Notes: generated by a model from the letters alone, not told the origin. DNA of 5,866 nt from Roseobacter sp. (GCA_024636425.1 JAGXHB010000004.1:1-5866); one strand, 5' to 3'. Shown: positions 1 through 5,780, counted from the stretch's first letter. Translations and numbers: made by a program.

Positions 1-712
1 ACGTAGCACTGCCGCCCAGTTGTTCAACGGTGGCAAAGTCCTTGCTGGGTTGGCGTTTCAGCATCACGTCGCGGATCACTTCTTCTCGGGTCATGCTGTA
101 TTCCTTCATCGTATCGGGGATCTGCTTTTCCACGATGTCGGTCAGCACATAGCCGGGGCAAATTGCGTTGCAGGTGATCGGATCGGTCGCGGTTTCCAGG
201 GCTGTCGTCTTGGTCAGCCCCACGATGCCGTGTTTTGCCGCGACATAAGCCGCCTTGAAAGGGGACGCGGTCAATCCGTGCGCGGAGGCGATGTTGATCA
301 CTCTGCCCCATCCGGCGGCGCGCATCATCGGCAGGGCCACAGCGGTGGTGTGAAACGCCGAGCTGAGGTTGATCGCAATGATCGCATCCCATTTATCGAC
401 AGGAAAATCCGGGATCGGTGCAACGTGCTGGATGCCCGCATTGTTCACCAGAATATCGCATGTGCCCGCGTCACGGATCAGCCGTCGGCACTCTTCTCCC
501 TTGGACATGTCTGCCATGATATAGCGGGCCGTAACGCCGGTTTCGCTGGCGATGTCTGCGGCAAGCGCGTGGTCTTCGTCGCGGTCGGTAAAGGAATTGA
601 GCACGACATCCGCGCCCGCCCGCGCCAAAGCCCAGGCAACGCCAAGGCCGATGCCGGAATTTGATCCGGTGATGACGGCGGTTTTTCCCGAAAGGTTGAT
701 TGTGTAGGCCAT
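1..712 (-). CDS. bdhA: D-3-hydroxybutyrate dehydrogenase, short-chain dehydrogenase/reductase family (3' end cut by window edge)
   Basis: Interconverts (R)-3-hydroxybutyrate and acetoacetate with NAD(H), in the cytoplasm, as part of polyhydroxybutyrate breakdown and ketone-body use. The frame is open from the ATG at 712 to the window edge, giving 237 residues; the family is about 260, so roughly the last 20 are missing. Visible SDR features are the TGSNSGIG cofactor loop (15-22), NNAG (90-93), and the catalytic set N115, S143, Y156 and K160. Residues equivalent to the substrate pocket of Pseudomonas fragi HBDH (Q94, H144, K152, Q196) are all present one position later, as Q95, H145, K153 and Q197 within VEKQIPD. 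This points to 3-hydroxybutyrate dehydrogenase rather than a generic SDR. The start is supported by the N-terminus leading directly into the first beta strand and by AGGAG (719-723) six bases upstream. Family and function are near certain. Confidence 0.95.
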   Translation of the reverse strand, partial: MAYTINLSGKTAVITGSNSGIGLGVAWALARAGADVVLNSFTDRDEDHALAADIASETGVTARYIMADMSKGEECRRLIRDAGTCDILVNNAGIQHVAPIPDFPVDKWDAIIAINLSSAFHTTAVALPMMRAAGWGRVINIASAHGLTASPFKAAYVAAKHGIVGLTKTTALETATDPITCNAICPGYVLTDIVEKQIPDTMKEYSMTREEVIRDVMLKRQPSKDFATVEQLGGSAT

Positions 713-718
713 GGTCTT

Positions 719-723
719 CTCCT
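719..723 (-). promoter_or_regulatory. Shine-Dalgarno sequence of bdhA
   Basis: On the minus strand AGGAG lies six bases before the ATG at 712. It is a strong consensus ribosome binding site and fixes the bdhA start. It contrasts with the three genes starting at 997, 3532 and 3598, which have weak or no such site. Confidence 0.8.
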
Positions 724-732
724 GCGGTTTCT

Positions 733-755
733 GCGACTGCATCATGATGCGTCGC
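733..755. promoter_or_regulatory. Near-perfect dyad in the bdhA leader, candidate operator
   Basis: The core GCATCATGATGC (739-750) is a perfect 12-bp palindrome. It is flanked by GCGAC (733-737) and GTCGC (751-755), which are also complementary, so the dyad continues for 23 bases with only one extra T (738) on one side. It sits 21-43 bases upstream of the bdhA start, just before the ribosome binding site, where a repressor could block transcription or initiation. Three CTGC words (722, 731, 737) also occur here. PhaR-type regulators of PHB genes bind CTGC/GCAG-containing sites, but the inverted spacing they need is not evident. The dyad is seen directly; its role and its binding protein are inferred. 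Confidence 0.4.
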
Positions 756-806
756 GGGCGCAAAGAACAACCGAAAACGAACGCGGACCAACAGGACCGC
801 CCGACC

Positions 807-835
807 AAAAAAAACGTCCGCACGAAGCGGACGTT
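807..835 (-). terminator. Intrinsic (rho-independent) terminator, minus strand
   Basis: A perfect 9-bp stem, AACGTCCGC (813-821) with GCGGACGTT (827-835), closes a 5-base loop. Read on the minus strand it is followed at once by a run of six Ts (812-807), extending to eight with the stem's own two. On the plus strand the stem is followed by AAGTTATTG, so it is not a good plus-strand terminator. No minus-strand protein gene lies between it and the plus-strand gene at 997, so it must end a short non-coding transcript, act within a bdhA leader, or stop antisense transcription. Confidence 0.78.
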
Positions 836-882
836 AAGTTATTGAGGCAGGTTTCATACAGGCAAGAAACCTATCGAGCAGT
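807..882 (-). ncRNA. Candidate small RNA (about 76 nt) between bdhA and the solute-binding protein gene
   Basis: A sigma70-like promoter (889-917) predicts a minus-strand start near 882, and the intrinsic terminator ends at about 807. Between them lies a second perfect hairpin: AGGTTTC and GAAACCT (7 bp, 866-872 and 849-855) around a 10-base loop. An A/U-rich single-stranded linker (about 836-848) then leads to the terminator stem. The word UGCCU appears twice, in the hairpin loop and in the linker, as is common for exposed seed sequences. Promoter, hairpin, unpaired linker and terminator with a U tail form the usual layout of a bacterial trans-acting small RNA. I do not recognise a named family. 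The alternative is a terminated 5' leader of bdhA, whose start codon lies 95 bases further on. Confidence 0.42.
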
Positions 883-888
883 GAGTTC

Positions 889-917
889 TGTATAGCCAAT
901 TCGGGCGGGTAATCCAA
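889..917 (-). promoter_or_regulatory. Candidate sigma70 promoter for the small RNA
   Basis: Read on the minus strand: TTGGAT (917-912) as -35, a spacer of exactly 17 bases, and TATACA (894-889) as -10. The -35 matches TTGACA at 3 of 6 positions and the -10 matches TATAAT at 4 of 6. The predicted start is about base 882. The match is modest by itself, but the spacing is ideal and an intrinsic terminator follows about 76 bases later on the same strand. Confidence 0.4.
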
Positions 918-926
918 GCTTAAAGT

Positions 927-955
927 TTGATAAGGCCAGCCAGCCCCGTTAAGAG
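927..955 (+). promoter_or_regulatory. Possible promoter of the solute-binding protein gene
   Basis: TTGATA (927-932) matches the -35 consensus at 5 of 6 positions. With a 17-base spacer the -10 would be TAAGAG (950-955), only 3 of 6. This would give a start near 962 and a 35-base leader. It is the best plus-strand candidate I found in 713-996, but the weak -10 keeps confidence low. Confidence 0.22.
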
Positions 956-996
956 TTCGGCTAACAAAACAAGGGCAGAGCGGAATTGCTTTTAAA

Positions 997-2817
997 ATGA
1001 CCTCATATTTTTTTCAAACCTGTCGGGCAGTTGCGGCGGTTTCTTCACTGATTCTGTGGGCTGCTGGAGCAGCCGCCGAGCCTATGCACGGGATATCTAT
1101 GTATGGCGACCCCGCGCTACCACAGGATTTTGTGTCTTTGCCCTATGCCGACCCGGATGCCCCCAAGGGTGGCGCGATCGTGTTGGGCAATACCGGCGGC
1201 TTTGACAGCCTGAACCCTTTCGTGCGCAAAGGCACCTCGCCCTGGCAGCTGCCCCACTTCACTCACGAAAGTTTGATGGGGCGTTCTTGGGATGAACCCT
1301 TCGCGCTTTACGGGCTTCTGGCCGAATCGATAGAGGTGCCGGAGGACCGTTCCTGGGTCGCATTCACCCTGCGCCCCGAGGCCCGATTCGCCGATGGTAC
1401 CCCCGTCACGGTCGAAGACGTGATCTTCAGCTACGAACTGCTCGGAACCGAAGGGCATCCGCGCTACCACGGGCTTTATGCGCAGATTGACCTGATCGAG
1501 CAGACCGGCCCGCGCAGTCTGCGCATGACCTTCAACACACAGAACCGCGAACTGGCGCTTCTGGCAGGCATGCGCCCGATTCTGAGCAAAGCGCAGTGGG
1601 AGGATCGTGACTTCGCCAATGCACCGCTTGCCGAGATCCCGATGGGCAGCGGGCCCTACACGGTGACAGATTATCAGGCGGGCCGGCAGGTCACGCTGAC
1701 GCGCAATCCCGACTATTGGGGCAAGGACGTGCCGTTCCGCCGGGGCACGCATAACATCGACCAGATCAAGCTGGATTTTTACGGCGACGCCAATGTCCTG
1801 TTTGAAGCGTTCAAGGCCGGTGAGATCAGCGCCATCCGTGAATTCAACGCCGAAACATGGACCACGCAATATGATTTTCCCGGTGTGCAGCGCGGCGATG
1901 TGGTCAAATCCACCTTCGAGCATCAAAAGCCATCGGGCATGACGGGCTTTGTGATGAACGCCCGCCGCGCGCCTTTTGATGACATTCGCGTGCGCGAAGC
2001 GCTGATTGCCGCGTTCAACTTTGAATATATCAACGACACGCTGACCGGAGGCACGCAGCCGCGCATCACCTCCTATTTCTCGAACTCTCCCCTGGCGATG
2101 ACCCAAGGTGAGGCGCAGGACCGTGTCGCAGAGCTGCTGGCCCCGTTTGCGGATGACCTGCCGCCCGGCACGCTTGAGGGGTATGCCCTGCCTGCGTCAG
2201 ACGGGTCGGCACGCAATCGAACAGGCATTCGCAAGGCAATGCAAGCCCTTGAGGATGCAGGATTTACCGCCAGTGACGGTGTGATGCGAGACGCTGAGGG
2301 CGCGCCCTTGCAGTTCAGCATTCTGCTGTCGAAAGGCAGCACCGAGAACATGGCCATCGCCGCGCTGTATATCGAGGCGCTCAAACGGCTTGGCATCACA
2401 GCGACCGTCGACGCGGTGGATGACGCACAATTCGTCGCCCGCAATAATACGTTCGACTTCGACATGGCGATCTTCCGGCGTGCGCTGTCCCTGAGCCCCG
2501 GCAACGAACAGCGCTATTACTGGGGGTCGGAGGCCGCAAGCCGGCCCGGCAGCCGCAATCTGATGGGGGTCAAGTCGCCTGCGATCGACGCATTGATTGA
2601 TACCATGGTTGCGGCCAGAACCACCGAAGATTTCATCGCCGCGACCCGCGCGCTTGACCGTGTGCTGACGGCGGGGCGCTATGTGATCCCGTTCTGGCAG
2701 TTCACGCAAGACCGCATCGCACATATAAAAGAGATGAAATATCCCGCCAATGTGCCGCTTTACGGAGACGGTCCGAACTATATGCCCGAGGTGTGGTGGA
2801 TCGCGCCCGAAGGCTGA
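997..2817 (+). CDS. YejA-like periplasmic substrate-binding protein of a peptide/oligopeptide-type ABC transporter (SBP_bac_5 family)
   Basis: Binds a solute, probably a short peptide or peptide-like compound, in the periplasm and delivers it to an ABC importer. The 606 residues begin with a Sec signal peptide: a short n-region to R10, a hydrophobic stretch (11-24) and likely cleavage after A27 (AAA/EP). There is no lipobox, so it is soluble rather than a lipoprotein. After cleavage HGISMYGDP and DAPKGG (54-59) resemble E. coli YejA, also about 600 residues. SBP_bac_5 hallmarks are RFADGTPVTVEDV (130-142), GSGPY (217-221) and RNPDYWG (236-242). The start is chosen for the signal peptide; no clear Shine-Dalgarno precedes it, only AGAGCGGA about 12 bases away. 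The first codons (TCA TAT TTT TTT CAA) are A/T-richer than the rest. No permease or ATPase gene adjoins it, so the substrate and partner transporter are unknown. Confidence 0.92.
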   Translation: MTSYFFQTCRAVAAVSSLILWAAGAAAEPMHGISMYGDPALPQDFVSLPYADPDAPKGGAIVLGNTGGFDSLNPFVRKGTSPWQLPHFTHESLMGRSWDEPFALYGLLAESIEVPEDRSWVAFTLRPEARFADGTPVTVEDVIFSYELLGTEGHPRYHGLYAQIDLIEQTGPRSLRMTFNTQNRELALLAGMRPILSKAQWEDRDFANAPLAEIPMGSGPYTVTDYQAGRQVTLTRNPDYWGKDVPFRRGTHNIDQIKLDFYGDANVLFEAFKAGEISAIREFNAETWTTQYDFPGVQRGDVVKSTFEHQKPSGMTGFVMNARRAPFDDIRVREALIAAFNFEYINDTLTGGTQPRITSYFSNSPLAMTQGEAQDRVAELLAPFADDLPPGTLEGYALPASDGSARNRTGIRKAMQALEDAGFTASDGVMRDAEGAPLQFSILLSKGSTENMAIAALYIEALKRLGITATVDAVDDAQFVARNNTFDFDMAIFRRALSLSPGNEQRYYWGSEAASRPGSRNLMGVKSPAIDALIDTMVAARTTEDFIAATRALDRVLTAGRYVIPFWQFTQDRIAHIKEMKYPANVPLYGDGPNYMPEVWWIAPEG

Positions 2818-2898
2818 GCCTTGCCGGAACCCGCCTGCCGGTGGAGAGCGGCCCTTCGGGGAGAGTTTATCCGGCGAAATGAAGCTGCGGCGCGGACC

Positions 2899-2918
2899 TC
2901 AGATCAGGTCAGATCAGG
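2899..2918. repeat. Two-copy 10-bp tandem repeat spanning the regulator's stop codon
   Basis: TCAGATCAGG occurs twice in immediate succession. The minus-strand stop codon of the XRE-cupin gene (2911-2909) lies exactly at the junction of the units, so the last two residues and stop come from one unit and the other is 3' untranslated. It looks like a small slippage duplication. The 91-base convergent gap 2818-2908 otherwise holds only short GC hairpins, such as CCC-TTCG-GGG (2852-2861), none followed by a T run. I see no convincing intrinsic terminator for either gene. Confidence 0.7.
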
Positions 2919-3532
2919 GACGTCACCCAGAGAATGGTCGCGTCTTCGTCGCTGACGGACACGACGTTATGGCCCATCGTGGCATCGTAATAGGCGCTGT
3001 CGCCGCGGCGCATTTCGATCGGTTCGTAGAATTCGGTGTAAAGCTTGATCACGCCGGTCAGCACGTACAGGAATTCTTCGCCATCGTGGCGCACCCAGCC
3101 GTCGAATTCCTCCATCCGGCGGGCACGGATGCGGGCGCGGTACGGCAGCATCTGCTTTTTGCGCAAACTGTCCGCCAGCAATTCATGTTCATAGGTCGTG
3201 GTGGCCTTGGCCGCGCCTTCGCCCGATTTGGTGATCGCCATGCGCCCGTTGATCTGCCCTGCGGAGGGCGGCGTGAAAAGCTGCGGCACCGAAATCTCCA
3301 GCCCGACGGCAAGCTTCTTGAGCGCGTCATAGGTGGGCGACATCTGACCGTTTTCGATCTTGCTGAGGGTTGAACGGGCCAGCCCCGCCTGATTGGCGGC
3401 CTGCTCCAGCGTCCAGTTGCGGGCCTTGCGCAGCTCGCGCACACGCGCCCCCAGATCGACGGGAGGTGCTGTTTCCGCTTCGCCGCTTTCGCGGGCGATC
3501 TGGATCATGTTCTTCAAGTTGTCGGTACCCAT
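2909..3532 (-). CDS. XRE-family helix-turn-helix transcriptional regulator with C-terminal cupin domain
   Basis: DNA-binding regulator of 207 residues. An XRE/HTH_3 domain spans about 27-86, with TLEQAANQAGLARSTLSKIE (41-60) forming the helix-turn-helix and SPTYDALKKLAVGLEISVPQLF completing it. A cupin_2 domain (about 125-200) follows, with H149, E153 and G160 of cupin motif 1 and H188 of motif 2. The first histidine of the usual HxH pair is replaced by V147, so metal binding may be altered. In this architecture the cupin senses a small ligand, as in PuuR- and SutR-type proteins; the ligand here is unknown. The frame extends upstream to an ATG at 3643, but that would overlap the divergent ligase and add 37 unlikely residues. 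I choose 3532, with 3508 (MIQIARESG) as alternative. No Shine-Dalgarno is visible. Divergence from the ligase suggests it controls that operon and itself. Confidence 0.88.
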   Translation of the reverse strand: MGTDNLKNMIQIARESGEAETAPPVDLGARVRELRKARNWTLEQAANQAGLARSTLSKIENGQMSPTYDALKKLAVGLEISVPQLFTPPSAGQINGRMAITKSGEGAAKATTTYEHELLADSLRKKQMLPYRARIRARRMEEFDGWVRHDGEEFLYVLTGVIKLYTEFYEPIEMRRGDSAYYDATMGHNVVSVSDEDATILWVTSLI

Positions 3533-3539
3533 GACGCTG

Positions 3540-3568
3540 GCTATAGCGGCCCCCCTTGCGGCTTGCAA
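3540..3568 (-). promoter_or_regulatory. Candidate sigma70 promoter of the XRE-cupin regulator (leaderless start)
   Basis: On the minus strand: TTGCAA (3568-3563), a 17-base spacer, then TATAGC (3545-3540). Each box matches consensus at 4 of 6 positions. The predicted transcript start falls at about 3533, one base before the ATG at 3532, which would give a leaderless mRNA and fits the missing ribosome binding site. TTGCAA is its own reverse complement, so the same element could serve as -35 for the ligase on the plus strand. Confidence 0.4.
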
Positions 3569-3574
3569 CGGTCC

Positions 3575-3600
3575 CATGCGCAGGCTAGCGATGGCGCATG
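3575..3600. promoter_or_regulatory. Inverted repeat overlapping the ligase start codon, candidate operator
   Basis: CATGCGC (3575-3581) and GCGCATG (3594-3600) form a perfect 7-bp inverted repeat separated by 12 bases. The right arm ends with the ATG of the ligase gene. A bound regulator would cover the ligase transcription and translation start, which makes it a candidate site for the adjacent XRE-cupin protein; in RNA a hairpin would bury the start codon. A 7-bp repeat at this spacing will occur by chance a few times in a window this size, so only its position argues for it. Confidence 0.3.
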
Positions 3601-5112
3601 TTGTCCATATCCTCCTCCGAAGGCTTCGCGCCCTGCCCGTCACCGTTCAATCTGGCCGCCCATGTGCTGGCCAGGGCCCGGCACCTGCCCGACAAGACCG
3701 CGCTGTCGATCATCGGCAAGCATGATGCGGAACACTGGAGCTTTGCAGCCCTTGAAGCCGCCGTGCGCGGAACTGCGACCGGCCTGCTGGGTCTGGGGTT
3801 GCAGCCGCAGGACATCGTGCTGATGCGCTTGGGCAATACCGTCGACTTTCCGCTGGCCTATCTGGGTGCATTGGCCGCAGGGCTGGTGCCGGTGCCCACC
3901 GCCGCCGCCCTCACGGACCCTGAAGTCGCCAAGATGATCGCCACATTGCGCCCCCGCGCGATCCTGCACGATCCGGCAGTACCCTGCCCTGTGGATGCCG
4001 CCTGCGTGTCGCTTGATGCGTTGCGCGCAATGCGTGATTTACCGCCCGCGGACTGGCACATGGGCGATCCCGAACGGTTGGGATATATCATCTATACCTC
4101 CGGCACGTCGGGCAGCCCCAGTGCCGTCATGCACGCGCACCGTGCCATCTGGGCACGGCAGATGATGGTCGCAGACTGGTATGACCTGCGCAGCAGCGAC
4201 CGCGTCATGCATGCGGGTGCGTTCAACTGGACCTATACGCTGGGGACCGGCCTGATGGATCCCTGGACCATGGGTGCCACGGCGCTCATTCCCGAAGCGG
4301 GTGTCAGCGCTGCCGATCTTCCGGCGCTGATGAACACACATGAGGCGAGCGTTTTTGCAGCTGCACCAGGGGTTTACCGCCAGATCCTCAAGCATCATGA
4401 CCGCCTTGATCTGCCCCGCTTGCGGCATGGGTTGAGCGCGGGCGAAAAACTGCCCCAGTCCGTCCGGCTTGGCTGGCAAAACGCGACGGGCACCCCCATT
4501 TTCGAGGCGTATGGCATGTCCGAATGTTCCACTTTTCTGTCGGCCTCGCCCGGTCGGCCTGCGCGCCCCGGCACGCTGGGCCAGCCCCAAAGAGGGCGCC
4601 GCATCGCGCTGATGGGGCCAGAGGGTCCGGTCGCACGTGGTGCCGAAGGAACGATTGCAATTCACAACTCCGACCCCGGCCTGATGCTGGGCTATCTGGG
4701 CGCACCGGACCAGACGGCGGCCAAGTATCAGGGCGAGTGGTTCCTGACCGGCGATCAGGGCATGATGGCCGAAGACGGACAGGTTACCTATCTGGGGCGC
4801 AACGATGACATGATGAACGCGGGCGGCTTTCGGGTGTCGCCCATTGAGGTTGAACAAGTGCTGGCGACCTTTCCCGGCGTGTTGAGCGTTGGTGCCACGG
4901 AGGTCGAGGTCCGCCCGGATGTCACCGTGATCGCCGCCTTCTACACTGCCGACAGCCCGCTGGACGAAGCGGCGCTGGCGCTTTATGCACAAGACAACCT
5001 GGCGCGCTACAAACAGCCCCGCCTTTATGTTCATCTGCCCGAGCTGCCCATGGGGGCCAACGGCAAATTGTTGCGGCGTGCTTTGCGCGCGGCCTATGAG
5101 GCCCGAAAATGA
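3598..5112 (+). CDS. Class I adenylate-forming enzyme, AMP-dependent acyl/aryl-CoA synthetase (ligase)
   Basis: Activates a carboxylic acid with ATP to an acyl-adenylate and transfers it to CoA, in the cytoplasm. At 504 residues it has the usual length, with core motifs in order: A3 loop YTSGTSGSPSAV (166-177), A5 EAYGMSE (303-309), A7 TGD (384-386), the hinge-region GRNDD (400-404), GGFRVSP (409-415) and A10 NGK with catalytic K490. The A3 loop has S175-A176 where most relatives have Lys-Gly. The AFNWTYTLGTGL segment (208-219) and the LSAGEKLP segment (279-286) resemble benzoate-CoA ligase-like clades, so an aryl or short/medium-chain acid is plausible, but the substrate cannot be read from sequence. 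An in-frame TAG at 3586-3588 forces the start to ATG 3598 (or TTG 3601). No Shine-Dalgarno is visible. It shares an operon with the overlapping thiol oxidoreductase and is divergent from the XRE-cupin regulator. Confidence 0.92.
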   Translation: MLSISSSEGFAPCPSPFNLAAHVLARARHLPDKTALSIIGKHDAEHWSFAALEAAVRGTATGLLGLGLQPQDIVLMRLGNTVDFPLAYLGALAAGLVPVPTAAALTDPEVAKMIATLRPRAILHDPAVPCPVDAACVSLDALRAMRDLPPADWHMGDPERLGYIIYTSGTSGSPSAVMHAHRAIWARQMMVADWYDLRSSDRVMHAGAFNWTYTLGTGLMDPWTMGATALIPEAGVSAADLPALMNTHEASVFAAAPGVYRQILKHHDRLDLPRLRHGLSAGEKLPQSVRLGWQNATGTPIFEAYGMSECSTFLSASPGRPARPGTLGQPQRGRRIALMGPEGPVARGAEGTIAIHNSDPGLMLGYLGAPDQTAAKYQGEWFLTGDQGMMAEDGQVTYLGRNDDMMNAGGFRVSPIEVEQVLATFPGVLSVGATEVEVRPDVTVIAAFYTADSPLDEAALALYAQDNLARYKQPRLYVHLPELPMGANGKLLRRALRAAYEARK

Positions 5113-5750
5113 CCGATCCGATCAAGCTTGATATCATGTCCGACCCGATCTGCCCTTGGTGCTATATCGGCAAAGCCCATCTGGACCGCGCCCTTGCTGC
5201 GGAACCGGATCATCCCTTCCTGATCGAATGGCACCCGTACCAGCTGAACCCGGAAATGCCTGCAGGCGGAATGGACCGGCGCACCTATCTGGAACAGAAA
5301 TTCGGCGGCAAGGACGCCGCCGTCAAGGCCTATGCTCCGGTGGTGGAACATGCCGAAAAGGCCGGCCTCACGATCAACTTCGACGCGATGAAGCGCACGC
5401 CCAACACTTTGGATGCCCATCGGCTGATCCACTGGGCCGGCATCGAAGGGCGTCAGACGGCGGCTGTTTCGGCGCTGTTCAAAGCCTATTTTGTCGAGGC
5501 GCGTGACATAGGTGACGCCGAGGTGCTGGCGGACGTGGCTGACGGCATCGGGCTTGATGCGTCGGTCATCGGGCGGCTGCTGGCGACCGACGCCGATGTC
5601 GAAGCGATCCGCGAGCGCGACAGCCACAGCCGCGAAATGGGCATCAGTTCGGTACCGACCTTTATCGTTGCCGGCAAGCATGCCGTGCCGGGCGCGCAGC
5701 CGCCCGAGCTTTGGAAACAGGTGATTTCGGAATTGCGCGGCCAAGGCTGA
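5109..5750 (+). CDS. DsbA family (FrnE-like) thiol oxidoreductase
   Basis: Thioredoxin-fold protein of 213 residues. The redox motif C15-P-W-C18 lies just after the first beta strand (KLDIMSDPICPWCYIG region), and the cis-proline loop is SSVPT (180-184, P183). A helical insertion (about 50-165) lies between them, as in DsbA. There is no signal peptide, so it should be cytoplasmic like FrnE rather than periplasmic DsbA. The retained CxxC argues against 2-hydroxychromene-2-carboxylate isomerase, a relative with the same fold that lacks it. The natural substrate is unknown for most of this family. Its ATG overlaps the ligase stop as ATGA (5109-5112), and GAGG (5098-5101) sits seven bases upstream, so the two genes are cotranscribed and probably translationally coupled. 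No terminator follows within 5751-5780. Confidence 0.93.
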   Translation: MTDPIKLDIMSDPICPWCYIGKAHLDRALAAEPDHPFLIEWHPYQLNPEMPAGGMDRRTYLEQKFGGKDAAVKAYAPVVEHAEKAGLTINFDAMKRTPNTLDAHRLIHWAGIEGRQTAAVSALFKAYFVEARDIGDAEVLADVADGIGLDASVIGRLLATDADVEAIRERDSHSREMGISSVPTFIVAGKHAVPGAQPPELWKQVISELRGQG

Positions 5751-5780
5751 GCCGCAGCCGGTTCCCACTTCAGAAACACT

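Noticed and set aside
20..664. 214-codon open frame on the plus strand
   Set aside because: Antisense to bdhA, whose full catalytic set is readable on the minus strand.
713..800. sigma70 promoter for bdhA (TTGTTC about 18 bases from CATGAT on the minus strand)
   Set aside because: The -35 matches consensus at only 3 of 6 positions and the -10 sits inside the dyad; too weak to annotate.
836..859. Seven-codon minus-strand reading frame (ATG AAA CCT GCC TCA ATA ACT TAA) just before the terminator, as a leader peptide
   Set aside because: No ribosome binding site and no run of a regulatory amino acid; its ATG lies in the hairpin loop.
973..978. GGGCAG before the solute-binding gene as a pairing site for the CUGCCU word of the candidate small RNA
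   Set aside because: Only five Watson-Crick pairs plus one G-U; such short matches are expected by chance.
1117..2106. 329-codon open frame on the minus strand
   Set aside because: Lies wholly inside the solute-binding protein gene, has no domain-like sequence and is rich in the Arg/Gly/His runs typical of antisense frames in GC-rich genes.
2818..2908. Bidirectional terminator between the convergent genes
   Set aside because: Hairpins are short (CCC-TTCG-GGG; GACCT/AGGTC) and neither side has a T run.
3533..3643. N-terminal extension of the XRE-cupin regulator to ATG 3643 (or 3577)
   Set aside because: The extra residues are Arg/Ala-rich and unlike a domain, and the longest version would overlap the start of the divergent ligase.
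4039..5034. 331-codon open frame on the minus strand
   Set aside because: Antisense shadow of the CoA ligase, which carries all family motifs on the plus strand.
5562..5592. GTCGGT...ACCGAC inverted repeat in the oxidoreductase gene
   Set aside because: Six-bp arms inside coding sequence with normal codon use; consistent with chance in GC-rich DNA.
5094..5768. 224-codon open frame on the minus strand
   Set aside because: Antisense to the DsbA-family gene, which has an intact CPWC motif and cis-proline; the minus frame shows no recognisable motif.
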